Source: Teichococcus coralli
Lineage (GTDB): Bacteria > Pseudomonadota > Alphaproteobacteria > Acetobacterales > Acetobacteraceae
Length of the DNA: 64,000 bases
Direction of reading: 5' to 3'
Assembly: GCF_009829925.1 (NCBI RefSeq)
Contig: NZ_SNVJ01000001.1
Location: forward strand, 333,983-397,982
Made by a program: the position numbers and the translations under genes
Notes under the pieces: model-generated
Told to the model about the DNA's origin: nothing
The model's input: only the letters and a program-made list of their open reading frames with translations
Databases searched by the model: none
In this document: one piece after another, positions 42,558-50,765 of the stretch
How positions within the stretch are numbered: position 1 is the first letter of the stretch
How the letters are laid out: each line of letters starts with the position of its first letter

Positions 42558-44204
42558 ATGAACGACGTGCCTGGAGTTGCAGCCTTGCCGGGAAGCTCCG
42601 GCGCGGTGCCGATTGGCGGCGGAGAGATGCCATACCCTGCTCGCCCGAGCCTTCGCCGCACCCGCGTCTCGGCCGGGATGCGCTGGTGGGTCGGCGCCAT
42701 CGGCTTCCTGTTTCTGGCCGCCTTCGTATTGCGGATTCCCGCCTTCTTTCCTGTGGGGCTGACCCCGGACGAGGGCCTCTACATGGTCCAGGCACGGGAG
42801 TGGCTGCGCGGCGGCCTACCCTACCTCGCCGTGTGGGACATGCATCCACTCGGAGTGCCGGCTGTTTTCGCCGCCACCTTCGCCCTGCTGGGCGAGAGCC
42901 TGTTCAGCATCCGCCTGCTCGGCATCATTTCCGTCACGGCCGCGGCCTCGGCGCTGATCCTGGTGGTGCGGGCGGCCGGCGGGTCGCGCAGCACCGGGCT
43001 CGCGGCCGGGCTGCTCTACGTCGGCCAGAGCCTCCTCCTGAACGGCTCCTCCACCAACACCGAGATCCTTTTCGCGCCTCTTGTTGCGCTGAGCATGGCG
43101 GCAACGCTGCGCACCTGCCGCCGAATCCTCGAAGGCGGCGCGCCACCCGCCTGGCGTGACATGCTGCTGATGGGGGTTCCCATCGGGCTTGCCCTGGTGA
43201 TGAAGAGCGTCGTGGTCATGGAAGGATCAGCGGCCTTTCTGCTGGTCGTCCTCGTGGCCTGGCGCTGCCATGCCCTGACCCTGCCGCGCCTGGCCGGGCT
43301 TGCGCTCTGCTATGCCATGGTCTGCGCGGCACCAATCCTGCTGGCTGGCCTGCCTTACCTGCTGCGGGGCGAGCTCCTGGCCTACGCCTTTCCGAACTTC
43401 GTCGCGCCCTTGAACTACATCACCGAAAGCGCGTCGCGCACCGAGGCGCTGCGGCAGGTCGCCCTGGCCTTGCTCGGTTTCTGCTGGGCCTTCGGCCTCG
43501 GAGCGGTGGCGCTGGTCGCCCTGGTGTGGCGGCCGCGTGCGCAAGGGCGTCCCGCCGGCCTGGGCCTGCTTCTGCTCGGCTGTACCTTCTGGTTCGCTGC
43601 GGCAACGGCCGGCATCGTCACGCTGAGCAAGTTCTACGACCACTACTTCCTGACCTGGCTGGCGCCGCTTTCGGTGGTCGGCGCCGTCGGCGCCCGGCAG
43701 CTCGCACGCAGCCTGCGGCCGGCCGAGGCAAGGCTTGCCTTTGCCCTGGTGGTGCTGGCCGCCAGCCTCTCGCCATGGGCCATCGCCCTCTCGGAGCGGG
43801 TCCGCACCGGCTTCGGCCTGCGCAACCCGCTGGTCGAGGTGGCGCGTGACGTCTCCGCGGTGATCCGGCCCGGCGATCCGATCTACGTGGTGAACGAGGA
43901 TCCGATCATCTACATGCTGGCCCATGGCGGGGTGGCTACGCCCTACGTCTTCCCGCAGCACCTCGCCGACCAGACCGACAGCCGGCTGGGGAGCGACAGC
44001 AACCCCGCCATGATCGACCAGCTCCAGGAGGTTGCCCGGGTTCTCGGCCAGCACCCCCGCGCCATCGTGCTGCATCGCGGCCGCTGGAGCTCGGTCCGCC
44101 CCGACGCGGCCGGGCTGATCACCGAAGCGCTTGCGCGGGACTACCACCTCGCGAACACGGTGGAAGGAGCGGGCGGCACGGTGGAGATCTGGGGCCTGCG
44201 CTGA
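42558..44204 (+). CDS. ArnT/PMT-like integral membrane glycosyltransferase (GT-C fold)
   Basis: A 548-residue membrane protein with about 10-12 helices. The first periplasmic loop has LTPDEGLYMVQAREWLRGGLPYL followed by WDMHPLG, the acidic catalytic motif region of ArnT/PMT-type GT-C transferases, which use polyprenyl-phosphate sugars. The C-terminal 120 residues are a soluble periplasmic domain. The ATG at 42558 is preferred to an upstream ATG at 42432 because CGGAG lies about 8 nt before it and the first 42 residues otherwise have no family character. The acceptor (lipid A, protein or polysaccharide) is not known. Confidence 0.78.
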   Translation: MNDVPGVAALPGSSGAVPIGGGEMPYPARPSLRRTRVSAGMRWWVGAIGFLFLAAFVLRIPAFFPVGLTPDEGLYMVQAREWLRGGLPYLAVWDMHPLGVPAVFAATFALLGESLFSIRLLGIISVTAAASALILVVRAAGGSRSTGLAAGLLYVGQSLLLNGSSTNTEILFAPLVALSMAATLRTCRRILEGGAPPAWRDMLLMGVPIGLALVMKSVVVMEGSAAFLLVVLVAWRCHALTLPRLAGLALCYAMVCAAPILLAGLPYLLRGELLAYAFPNFVAPLNYITESASRTEALRQVALALLGFCWAFGLGAVALVALVWRPRAQGRPAGLGLLLLGCTFWFAAATAGIVTLSKFYDHYFLTWLAPLSVVGAVGARQLARSLRPAEARLAFALVVLAASLSPWAIALSERVRTGFGLRNPLVEVARDVSAVIRPGDPIYVVNEDPIIYMLAHGGVATPYVFPQHLADQTDSRLGSDSNPAMIDQLQEVARVLGQHPRAIVLHRGRWSSVRPDAAGLITEALARDYHLANTVEGAGGTVEIWGLR

Positions 44205-44216
44205 GCTGGGAGCCGG

Positions 44217-44255
44217 TTGGCCTCACCGGCTGGCCTCACCGACTGGCCTCACCGG
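44217..44255. repeat. Three tandem 13-bp repeats
   Basis: Consecutive 13-mers TTGGCCTCACCGG, CTGGCCTCACCGA and CTGGCCTCACCGG (44217-44255) lie between the glycosyltransferase stop and the convergent MFS gene, and run over the MFS stop codon. They look like a small slippage-derived repeat. Confidence 0.7.
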
Positions 44256-45667
44256 CGCCCGCGGACGATCCCCTCCCCCACATTCTTCGGCAGCCTCGCC
44301 GCCAGGGGTGCGGCGCTCAACGTCAACAGGGCGCCGACCAGGAAGCCTGCCGTGAAATCCGGCATGGCCGCCGCCTCACGCCCGCCCAGCGCGACGCTCG
44401 TCTGCAAGACCGCCGAGGCCACCGCCACGCCGATGGCCTGCGGCAGCTGCTGCGCGGTGCTGTAGAGGCTTGTTGCCGCGGAGAGCTTCTCCTGCGGCAC
44501 GTCGGCATAGGCCAGGGTGTTCAGCGTGGTGAAGTGCAGCGAGCGGAACAGGCCGCCCAGCAGCAGCACCACGAACACCGCCGCGGTGGGCCATCCCGGC
44601 CGGAAGGTGGCGCAGGCGGCGATGGCCCCGGAGGCGAGGACCGCGTTCCAGACCAGCACGTTGCGGAAGCCGAAGCTGCCGAGCGCGAACTTCGCCATGG
44701 GCTTCATGGCGAAGGCGCCGAGCGCGGTGGCGAAGCTGATCATGCCGCTCTCCGCGGCGCTGGCGCCGAAGCCGAGCTGCAGCGTCAGCGGCACCAGGAA
44801 GGGCACGGCACCGGCGCCGATGCGGAACAGCACCCCCGCAACGTTCGGAACACGGAAGCTGGGGATGGCCATCAGGCTGAAATCCAGCGCCGGATTGGCC
44901 GCCCGCAGGCAGTGCCGCACGGCAACCACGGCCAGCACCAGCCCGAGCACCAGCATCGCTTCCGCCACGCCGCCAGGCACCAGGCCACGCCCAAGCGTCT
45001 CGAAAGCGAACATCAGGCAGGCCAGCGCGGCCCCGACCAGGGTCAGCCCGCGGAGATCCGGCGGCGGCGGCAGGCTGGCCGGCAGCGCCGGGATGATCCG
45101 CCACACCAGCAGCAGGCCGAGGATGCCGACCGGCAGGTTGATCCAGAACACGGCACGCCAGGAAATCAGGTCCGTCAGCAGGCCGCCCACCGGCGGGCCC
45201 AGCAGCGGACCGAGCAGGCCGGGCATGGTCAGCCAGGTGGTGACGGAGAGCAGTTCCTCCTTCCGGATCCGCCGCAACAGAAGCAGGCGCCCGACCGGCA
45301 CCATCATCGCTCCGCCCAGGCCCTGCAGCACGCGCGCCGCCACCAGTTCAGCCAGCCCGCCAGAAAGCCCGCAGAAGACGGAGGCCAGGGTGAAGGTAGC
45401 GATGGCCGCCATGAAGACCTGCTTCGCCCCGAAGCGGTCCGCCACCCAGCCGCTGAGCGGGATGAAGACGGTCAGCGCCACCAGGTAGGAGGTGATGGCC
45501 ACCCCCATCACCAGCGGGTCCTCGCCGAGCGAACGCGCCATCGCCGGCAAGGCGGTGGCCACCACGGTGCTGTCGAGGTTCTGCATGAACAGGGCGCTGG
45601 CCACGATGGCGGCCATCACCCTGGGGTCGGGGAGCCTGGGCTCGGGGGAGGTCGAATCGTCACGCAC
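44249..45667 (-). CDS. MFS transporter, DHA2 (EmrB/QacA) family
   Basis: A 472-residue 14-helix drug:proton antiporter-2 family protein. The motif LDSTVVATALPAM in TM1 and GWVADRFGAKQVF in the first cytoplasmic loop are diagnostic. A GTG start at 45667 (MRDDSTSPEP) lacks a ribosome site; an ATG at 45616 also fits. It probably exports hydrophobic cations or other toxic compounds across the inner membrane. No regulator is adjacent. Its stop codon lies inside the 13-bp tandem repeat. Confidence 0.85.
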   Translation of the reverse strand: MRDDSTSPEPRLPDPRVMAAIVASALFMQNLDSTVVATALPAMARSLGEDPLVMGVAITSYLVALTVFIPLSGWVADRFGAKQVFMAAIATFTLASVFCGLSGGLAELVAARVLQGLGGAMMVPVGRLLLLRRIRKEELLSVTTWLTMPGLLGPLLGPPVGGLLTDLISWRAVFWINLPVGILGLLLVWRIIPALPASLPPPPDLRGLTLVGAALACLMFAFETLGRGLVPGGVAEAMLVLGLVLAVVAVRHCLRAANPALDFSLMAIPSFRVPNVAGVLFRIGAGAVPFLVPLTLQLGFGASAAESGMISFATALGAFAMKPMAKFALGSFGFRNVLVWNAVLASGAIAACATFRPGWPTAAVFVVLLLGGLFRSLHFTTLNTLAYADVPQEKLSAATSLYSTAQQLPQAIGVAVASAVLQTSVALGGREAAAMPDFTAGFLVGALLTLSAAPLAARLPKNVGEGIVRGRR

Positions 45668-45798
45668 GGAAGCAGGCTACGCCGTGGCCCCCGCGGCGAC
45701 CATGACCCCTGGCGGTCAGGCCGCGTTGCACGCTGCACAGGGCGGAAGCGGCGCCGCCCGGAGCCGCTCGCGGCCGCCGCGCCTGCCGGGGCAGCCGG

Positions 45799-47334
45799 TC
45801 AGAACTGGAAGTAGACGAACTCCTTCACATCGGCCATCAGCGCCAGCGCCAGCAGAAAGGCGGCCGCGGCGGTGCAGGCGGAGGTGGCCCGCGGCCGGAA
45901 GCGCAATCTACGCCAGCGTTGCGGCTCGTCCGGCGCGCCGGCCCGGCCGTCCACGATCTCCTGGGAGTTGGGCGCCAGAAAGATCGCCAGCAGCGCTCCT
46001 CCAAGGATCAGCAGGCTGAGCATGCCCCGCAGCAGCGCCATGCCGCCGGTGATCGCCACCACCGCGGCGGGGCCACCTTGCAGCGCGGCGCCAAGCAGGT
46101 CGGCGGTGCCCGCCTGCATCGGGCCGTTCAATCCGGCCATGCCGCCGAGCACCGCCAGGGCGGCACCGAGATCGGGCGCGGCGAAGAACACCCAGGCGAG
46201 CATCACCGCCAGCAGCGTCAACAGCTGCGCCGCGCGCGGGCCGAGGCGCGGCAGCCCATGCTCGCTCCGCGCCACCGACCTCCAGGCATGGTTCGCCAGC
46301 AGATAGGCGCCGTGCAGCCCGCCCCAGACCACGAAGGTCCAGCCCGCGCCGTGCCACAGGCCACCCAGCAGCATGGTGGCCATCAGGTTGGCGTGCCGCC
46401 GCAGCGGACCGCGCCGGCTGCCGCCCATGGCGATGTAGACGTAGTCGCGCAAGAAGCGTGACAGCGTCATGTGCCAGCGCCGCCAGAAGTCGATGATCGA
46501 GTCCGCCTTGTACGGCGAGTTGAAGTTGTAGGGGAAACGGACGCCGAACATGCGGGCAAGGCCGATCGCCATGTCGGAATAGGCGGAGAAGTCGAAATAC
46601 AGCCCGACCGAGAAGGCGACGGTGCCGAGCCATGCCTCGAGCAGGCCGGGCGGCGCCTCCGCCGCGCCCTGGAAGACCGGCGTCGCCAGCGCTCCGACGG
46701 GGTCGGCGATGACGAGCTTCTTGATCAGCCCGATGGCGAAAAAGGTCACCCCCGCCGCCACCTCCTCCGGCTGGAAGCGGTAGGTGGCGCGCCGGTGGAA
46801 CTGCGGGATCAGCTCGTGGTGGTGCACGATCGGCCCGGCGATCAGGTGCGGGAAGAAGGTCACGAACAGCGTGTAGTCGAGGAGGCTGTAGTCCTCCGCG
46901 CGACCGTTCCGCGTGTCCACGAGATAGGCGATCTGCAGGAAGGTATAGAAGGAGATGGCGAGCGGCAGCACGACGCCGCCCACCGCGAAGTCCAGCCCCG
47001 TCAGCGTCGCCAGGTTGCCTGCGATGAAGATGGCGTACTTGTACCAGGCCAGCAGGGCGATGTTGCCGGCCACGCCAAGCAGCATCAGCGCTTTCGCCCG
47101 CCCCGGCGCGGCCAAGCGGATGGTGCCGATGCGCCGGCCCAGCGCGTAGTTCACCAGCATCGAGCCGAGCAGCAGGCCGAGATAGGTCAGGCTCCACCAG
47201 CCGTAGAAGACCAGCGAGGCGGCCAGCAGCCAGAGCCGCGCCGGCCGCCTATCCCGCAGCCGGCCCAGCAGGAAGAAGCCGGCCAGGGTCAGCGGCAGGA
47301 AGAGCAGGATGAAAACGTGTGAGTTGAAGAGCAT
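45799..47334 (-). CDS. MBOAT family O-acyltransferase (AlgI/DltB/PatA-like)
   Basis: A 511-residue polytopic membrane-bound O-acyltransferase. The catalytic-histidine region is LLGGLWHGAGWTFVVWGGLHG, about residues 300-325. FNSPYKADSIIDFWRRWHMTLSRFLRDYVYI is the AlgI-type conserved loop, split here only for length. It transfers acyl groups, usually acetyl, from the cytoplasm to an extracytoplasmic polysaccharide or wall acceptor. It starts 6 nt after the stop of the SGNH-like gene, with CTGAGG upstream, so it is translationally coupled. The pair resembles PatA/PatB or AlgI/AlgJ couples. The acceptor is unidentified. Confidence 0.87.
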   Translation of the reverse strand: MLFNSHVFILLFLPLTLAGFFLLGRLRDRRPARLWLLAASLVFYGWWSLTYLGLLLGSMLVNYALGRRIGTIRLAAPGRAKALMLLGVAGNIALLAWYKYAIFIAGNLATLTGLDFAVGGVVLPLAISFYTFLQIAYLVDTRNGRAEDYSLLDYTLFVTFFPHLIAGPIVHHHELIPQFHRRATYRFQPEEVAAGVTFFAIGLIKKLVIADPVGALATPVFQGAAEAPPGLLEAWLGTVAFSVGLYFDFSAYSDMAIGLARMFGVRFPYNFNSPYKADSIIDFWRRWHMTLSRFLRDYVYIAMGGSRRGPLRRHANLMATMLLGGLWHGAGWTFVVWGGLHGAYLLANHAWRSVARSEHGLPRLGPRAAQLLTLLAVMLAWVFFAAPDLGAALAVLGGMAGLNGPMQAGTADLLGAALQGGPAAVVAITGGMALLRGMLSLLILGGALLAIFLAPNSQEIVDGRAGAPDEPQRWRRLRFRPRATSACTAAAAFLLALALMADVKEFVYFQF

Positions 47335-47340
47335 GGCGCC

Positions 47341-48324
47341 TCAGCTCCCCGTCTGCCGGGCAAGGGCGCTGGCGATGAAGTCGGTAAAGGGCCGATGGTA
47401 GGGGTACAGCAGGTGCACCGGGTCGGCGAAGCGCTGGTTGCCCCAAGCCAGGCCGCGACCGTCCAGAAGAAGGGTTTCGGGCTGCCGCAATGCCGCGCGC
47501 ATCTCGCGCGTCCAGCTTTCCACCAGGCTGCCGTTCCGGTCGAAGCGCTCGCCCCATTCCGGCATCACCGGCAGGGTGGCGACAACCAGCCGGGCGCCGC
47601 GTGAGCTGGCCGCCTCCTCCAGCGCGGCAAGCCCCTCGTAGCAGGCCGGGTCGAAGGCCGGCGCGGGGCGCCAGAAATGTGGCTTGCGCAGGATGCTGGA
47701 ACCATGGCCATCCAGCGCGACGTCGTCGGGTCCGGGTGGCAGGTTCTCCTGCTCGATGGCCTCGCGCGCCAGGTACATCGGGCGGAAGCCGGTGACATAG
47801 GGCAGCCAGCCCGGCACCGCGCCGTTGAGGTAGGCACCGCCGAGATGCGGGTCAAAGAAGGCGCGCTGGCTGAGCGGGCAGGCCTCGAAGTCGCGCGGCG
47901 CGACGACGGCGAGCACGGTATCCACCCGCGGCATGCGCTCCAGCAGGAACCCGGCCATGAAGGCGGTCTGGTCGATATGCAGGTAGCAGGGCGCCGCGTT
48001 GAGCGCGCGCGTGCCTGGCAGGCGCCGCTCCAGCAGCGGCATGTCCAGGTTGCGCCAGGTGGCCGAGGAACCGATTGCGAAGAGCGTGACCTCTTCCAGG
48101 CGTGTTTCGCGGAGAAAGGCGAACTTCTCGTCGATGCACCAGGTGGCGGCGAGCGGCGGCGGCGGCAGCAGCCCCTTGCGCGCCAGTGCCATGTGCAGGG
48201 CGGCGGCGACGCCGATTCCGCTCAGCACCAGCAGCAGAAAGGCGGCGAGGAAGCGCATGGCTGGACGCCTCAGCGGCGCAGCGGCGGTGGTGTCCTTGCG
48301 GTGGGAGGAGTGCTGATCAGACAC
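47341..48324 (-). CDS. Membrane-anchored SGNH-like protein paired with MBOAT
   Basis: A 327-residue protein with one N-terminal membrane segment (RFLAAFLLLVLSGIGVAAAL) and a periplasmic domain. The family is not firmly recognised. FAIGSSATWRNLD resembles SGNH block I, with Ser as candidate nucleophile, and DPVHLLYP near the C-terminus provides a candidate Asp-xx-His dyad. It is encoded directly upstream of the MBOAT gene, as in PatB, AlgJ/X and DltD pairs, so it probably completes acyl transfer to the polymer. GTG 48324 is used because AAGGGG lies 6 nt upstream; ATG 48258 is the alternative. Confidence 0.6.
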   Translation of the reverse strand: MSDQHSSHRKDTTAAAPLRRPAMRFLAAFLLLVLSGIGVAAALHMALARKGLLPPPPLAATWCIDEKFAFLRETRLEEVTLFAIGSSATWRNLDMPLLERRLPGTRALNAAPCYLHIDQTAFMAGFLLERMPRVDTVLAVVAPRDFEACPLSQRAFFDPHLGGAYLNGAVPGWLPYVTGFRPMYLAREAIEQENLPPGPDDVALDGHGSSILRKPHFWRPAPAFDPACYEGLAALEEAASSRGARLVVATLPVMPEWGERFDRNGSLVESWTREMRAALRQPETLLLDGRGLAWGNQRFADPVHLLYPYHRPFTDFIASALARQTGS

Positions 48325-48967
48325 GGTCGGCCCCTTCGGCTGGGCGCGCGAGTCATGGAGCCGCGCGTCACATCTCGGTACGGGTCGGTGAACAAGCGGG
48401 GGGAGTGGGGCGCCGGCAGGCGGGCGGCACCCTTCGCCTTCAGCGCGGGAGGTGGGCGGAGGAACGGATCGCAGCGCAGCGCCGCAGCCCGTTCAGCCCC
48501 GCCGAAGGCAGGAGAAACCTGCCCTTCCCTGGCCGCGTGACGGCAAGGCCAGATTCTCTATGGCGGCGTGATGGCCGCACCAACGGCCGCCAGGAAACAT
48601 GGCTGTTTCATGGAAACTTTCTGACATTTTGGCCATGAGTTTTCAATCTGGCGTTCTGCCTGAAGGCATTTCCTCTGGACACGTTCATGGGAGCAGCGAT
48701 CGCCCAATCCCTTTGTTCAATCAGGGAGTGCGGCCAGGTCCTATGCCGCCAGCTCTAACAGGGATGTGAGGCGAGCGGCGCCTTCGCCAGGGAAGAAAGC
48801 CTTCGCCGCTTCCGGCAAACCACGGCAGGCTTGACCTTGCCTTCCGCGTCCGAGTTGCGCTGCCCCCGCCATGGCCATGCGGTGCTGGCAAGGATTTGCA
48901 CATCGTCACGGCCACTGCGTCGGGCCCGGTGTCTTGACGCGAGAATCTCGTATGCGAAGGGTTCGCC
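48325..48967. other. Intergenic region (0.64 kb)
   Basis: No convincing gene. The left half is GC-rich with short imperfect stems. From about 48595 to 48720 the base composition is AT-richer (GAAACATGGCTGTTTCATGG, a 5-bp-arm inverted repeat, and GAGTTTTCAATC), which may hold promoters for the divergent SGNH-like and SH3-protein genes. A CGAGAATCTCG palindrome occurs near 48940, just before the SH3-protein gene. Confidence 0.5.
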
Positions 48968-50440
48968 ATGCTCTCCCGCCTGCATACGCCTGACAGCTCC
49001 CAGCCCCGCCCGGGGGCCGATCCTGCCGGACCCGGGCGGCAGGCACGCCCGGTGCCGCCTATGCCGGACCTACCAAAACCCGCTTCCGAGCAAGCGGCTC
49101 CCCAGCATCCGCTCGACCCGGCGCTGACAGGGGAGTTCGGGCCGCAGCCGGCCACCAGTGAGCGCCGCCGGGCCATTCTGCCGCAGGCGCGGGCGGTGCT
49201 GCAGGATCCGGCCTTGCGCCAGGCCTATGAAGCCTTCGTGCGCGCCGCCACCGACCTCGCCGAGGCCGGGATGGTGTTCGAGATGGTACACCGCAGCGGT
49301 CCTGAGGGAGGCATGGCCCCGCGCGAACCGCGTGGCCTTTCCGTCGCCGCCGTGCCCGAGCAGGGGATCGAGAAGGACTGCCACACCGTCGTGCTGATGG
49401 GCGTCGGCTTCTGGGAGTTCCTGCCGGGCTTCTTCTACGGCAGCGAGCGTGTGATCGAAGGCCGCCGCATCGCCATGGATGTCGGCAGTTTCCGCTTCGT
49501 CGAGAGCTCGCCGTCCGGCGATGCCGAGATCATCGGCCAGGCCGAGACCGGACCGCTGGCGCAGTACATGCGCATCGACATCAGCGGCGATGGCCTGGTG
49601 AAATCCCTGGCGATCAGCAATGCGGCACTCGGGGGGGCCTTCGTGGCCGCCTACCGGGCCTATCTCGAGGTGCTGGCGGGCTGCCCTTATAAGATGCTGC
49701 ACCCTTACCGGCAGCTTGGGGCTTCCGTCGCGCCGGCAGCCGACCCCGCAACGCAGCCGCAGTCGCCGCAGCAGCCGCAACGCCCCGCCCCGCCCCGCCC
49801 GGCGGCGCCGCTGAGTGCCCGTCAGTCGGCCCCGGAACGCGGCCGCCATCCCGGATTGGTCTGGGGCTGGCTGGCGGTGCCTCCCGCCCTTGCCGCGGCC
49901 TATCTGCTTGGCGTTCTCGCCACCGGCCCGGACACGCCCGCACCGGCCAGGGCGCCGCAGCCGCCGCCATTGCAGGCGCCGCCGGCCGCGCAGCCGCGGC
50001 TTGAGCAGGCTCCCGGGCCTGCCGCGCCCATGCCGGTTCCCCCCGTGGGCGTGACGGCACCGCCGCCGCAGAATGGCGGGACTGAGCTGCCCCTGCCGCC
50101 TCCTCCGGCGCCGCCCCCGCCGCCCATCGCCGCTGCGCCGCCTCCGGTTCCGGCCCCCGCGCAGCCCGGGTCTCCGCCTTCCGCGCCGCCTGCCGCGGCC
50201 GAGGCACCTTCCGCCACCCCCGCACCACCGTCCGGTGGCCAGTTGGGTGGCATGTGGCGTCCTGGCCTGGTCACACAGGACTCGAACGTGCGCGCGGCGC
50301 CCTTCGGGGGCGCGCCGATCCTGCGGGTGGTGCCAGGGGGAACACAGGTCCGCATCATCGAAAACAGCGAAGGCTGGCTGCGCGTCGCCTTGCCGGATGG
50401 CACGACGCTCGGATGGATCTACGGCGGATTGATTCAGTAG
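48968..50440 (+). CDS. SH3b-domain protein with unknown conserved N-terminal domain
   Basis: A 490-residue protein of composite design. Residues 60-240 form an unrecognised globular region (YEAFVRAATDLAEAGMVFEM, VLMGVGFWEFLPGFFYG, YRAYLEVLAGCPYKML). A single membrane segment follows near 300-320 (GWLAVPPALAAAYLLGVL), then a long Pro/Ala linker and a C-terminal bacterial SH3 domain (about 425-490: TQDSNVRAAPFGGAPILRVVPGG, GWLRVALPDGTTLGWIYG). SH3b domains often bind peptidoglycan or proline-rich ligands. The single membrane segment mid-protein suggests a cytoplasmic N-domain and periplasmic SH3b. GAAGGG precedes the ATG. Confidence 0.75.
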   Translation: MLSRLHTPDSSQPRPGADPAGPGRQARPVPPMPDLPKPASEQAAPQHPLDPALTGEFGPQPATSERRRAILPQARAVLQDPALRQAYEAFVRAATDLAEAGMVFEMVHRSGPEGGMAPREPRGLSVAAVPEQGIEKDCHTVVLMGVGFWEFLPGFFYGSERVIEGRRIAMDVGSFRFVESSPSGDAEIIGQAETGPLAQYMRIDISGDGLVKSLAISNAALGGAFVAAYRAYLEVLAGCPYKMLHPYRQLGASVAPAADPATQPQSPQQPQRPAPPRPAAPLSARQSAPERGRHPGLVWGWLAVPPALAAAYLLGVLATGPDTPAPARAPQPPPLQAPPAAQPRLEQAPGPAAPMPVPPVGVTAPPPQNGGTELPLPPPPAPPPPPIAAAPPPVPAPAQPGSPPSAPPAAAEAPSATPAPPSGGQLGGMWRPGLVTQDSNVRAAPFGGAPILRVVPGGTQVRIIENSEGWLRVALPDGTTLGWIYGGLIQ

Positions 50441-50765
50441 ACGGACAACTCCCGTTTTGCGCTCGCGGTCGAAATTTTTCCGCCGCTCGCATTCTGCGGA
50501 TCACGTTTTTCTGCTCCACCACAGCGCGAATCCGTTACACTTCCGTCGCTACCAAGGAAGGTGTTTAAGACCGTTGCCTCGGCCGGCTCTTGCGGCTTGC
50601 TCAAGGACCCTCCAGCGGCGCGCATGACGCTCGCAGGCGTGCCTCAAGCAGCCTGAGCCGCGCAAGGCGGCGGCGGTCACGGATGCCGATACTCCGGGGA
50701 GGTCCAGAAGTTTCCATGGGGGACATGCCCGGCTCTTCCGCCCATCAGGCTCCTTTCGGGCGAGA
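50441..50765. other. Intergenic region (0.33 kb)
   Basis: No gene is supported. The first 120 bp contain T-runs (GAAATTTTTCC at 50472, CACGTTTTTCTG at 50502) next to short GC stems, which may terminate the SH3-protein transcript. GTTACACTTCC near 50533 has a -10-like TACACT, but no good -35. The remainder is GC-rich. Confidence 0.45.

Noticed and set aside
44217..44255. Tandem 13-mers as a CRISPR or attachment site
   Set aside because: The units abut without spacers, number only three and overlap a stop codon; simple slippage explains them.
48940..48967. TTGACG-TATGCG as promoter of the SH3-protein gene
   Set aside because: Spacing between the elements is only 11 bp, and the CGAGAATCTCG palindrome occupies it.
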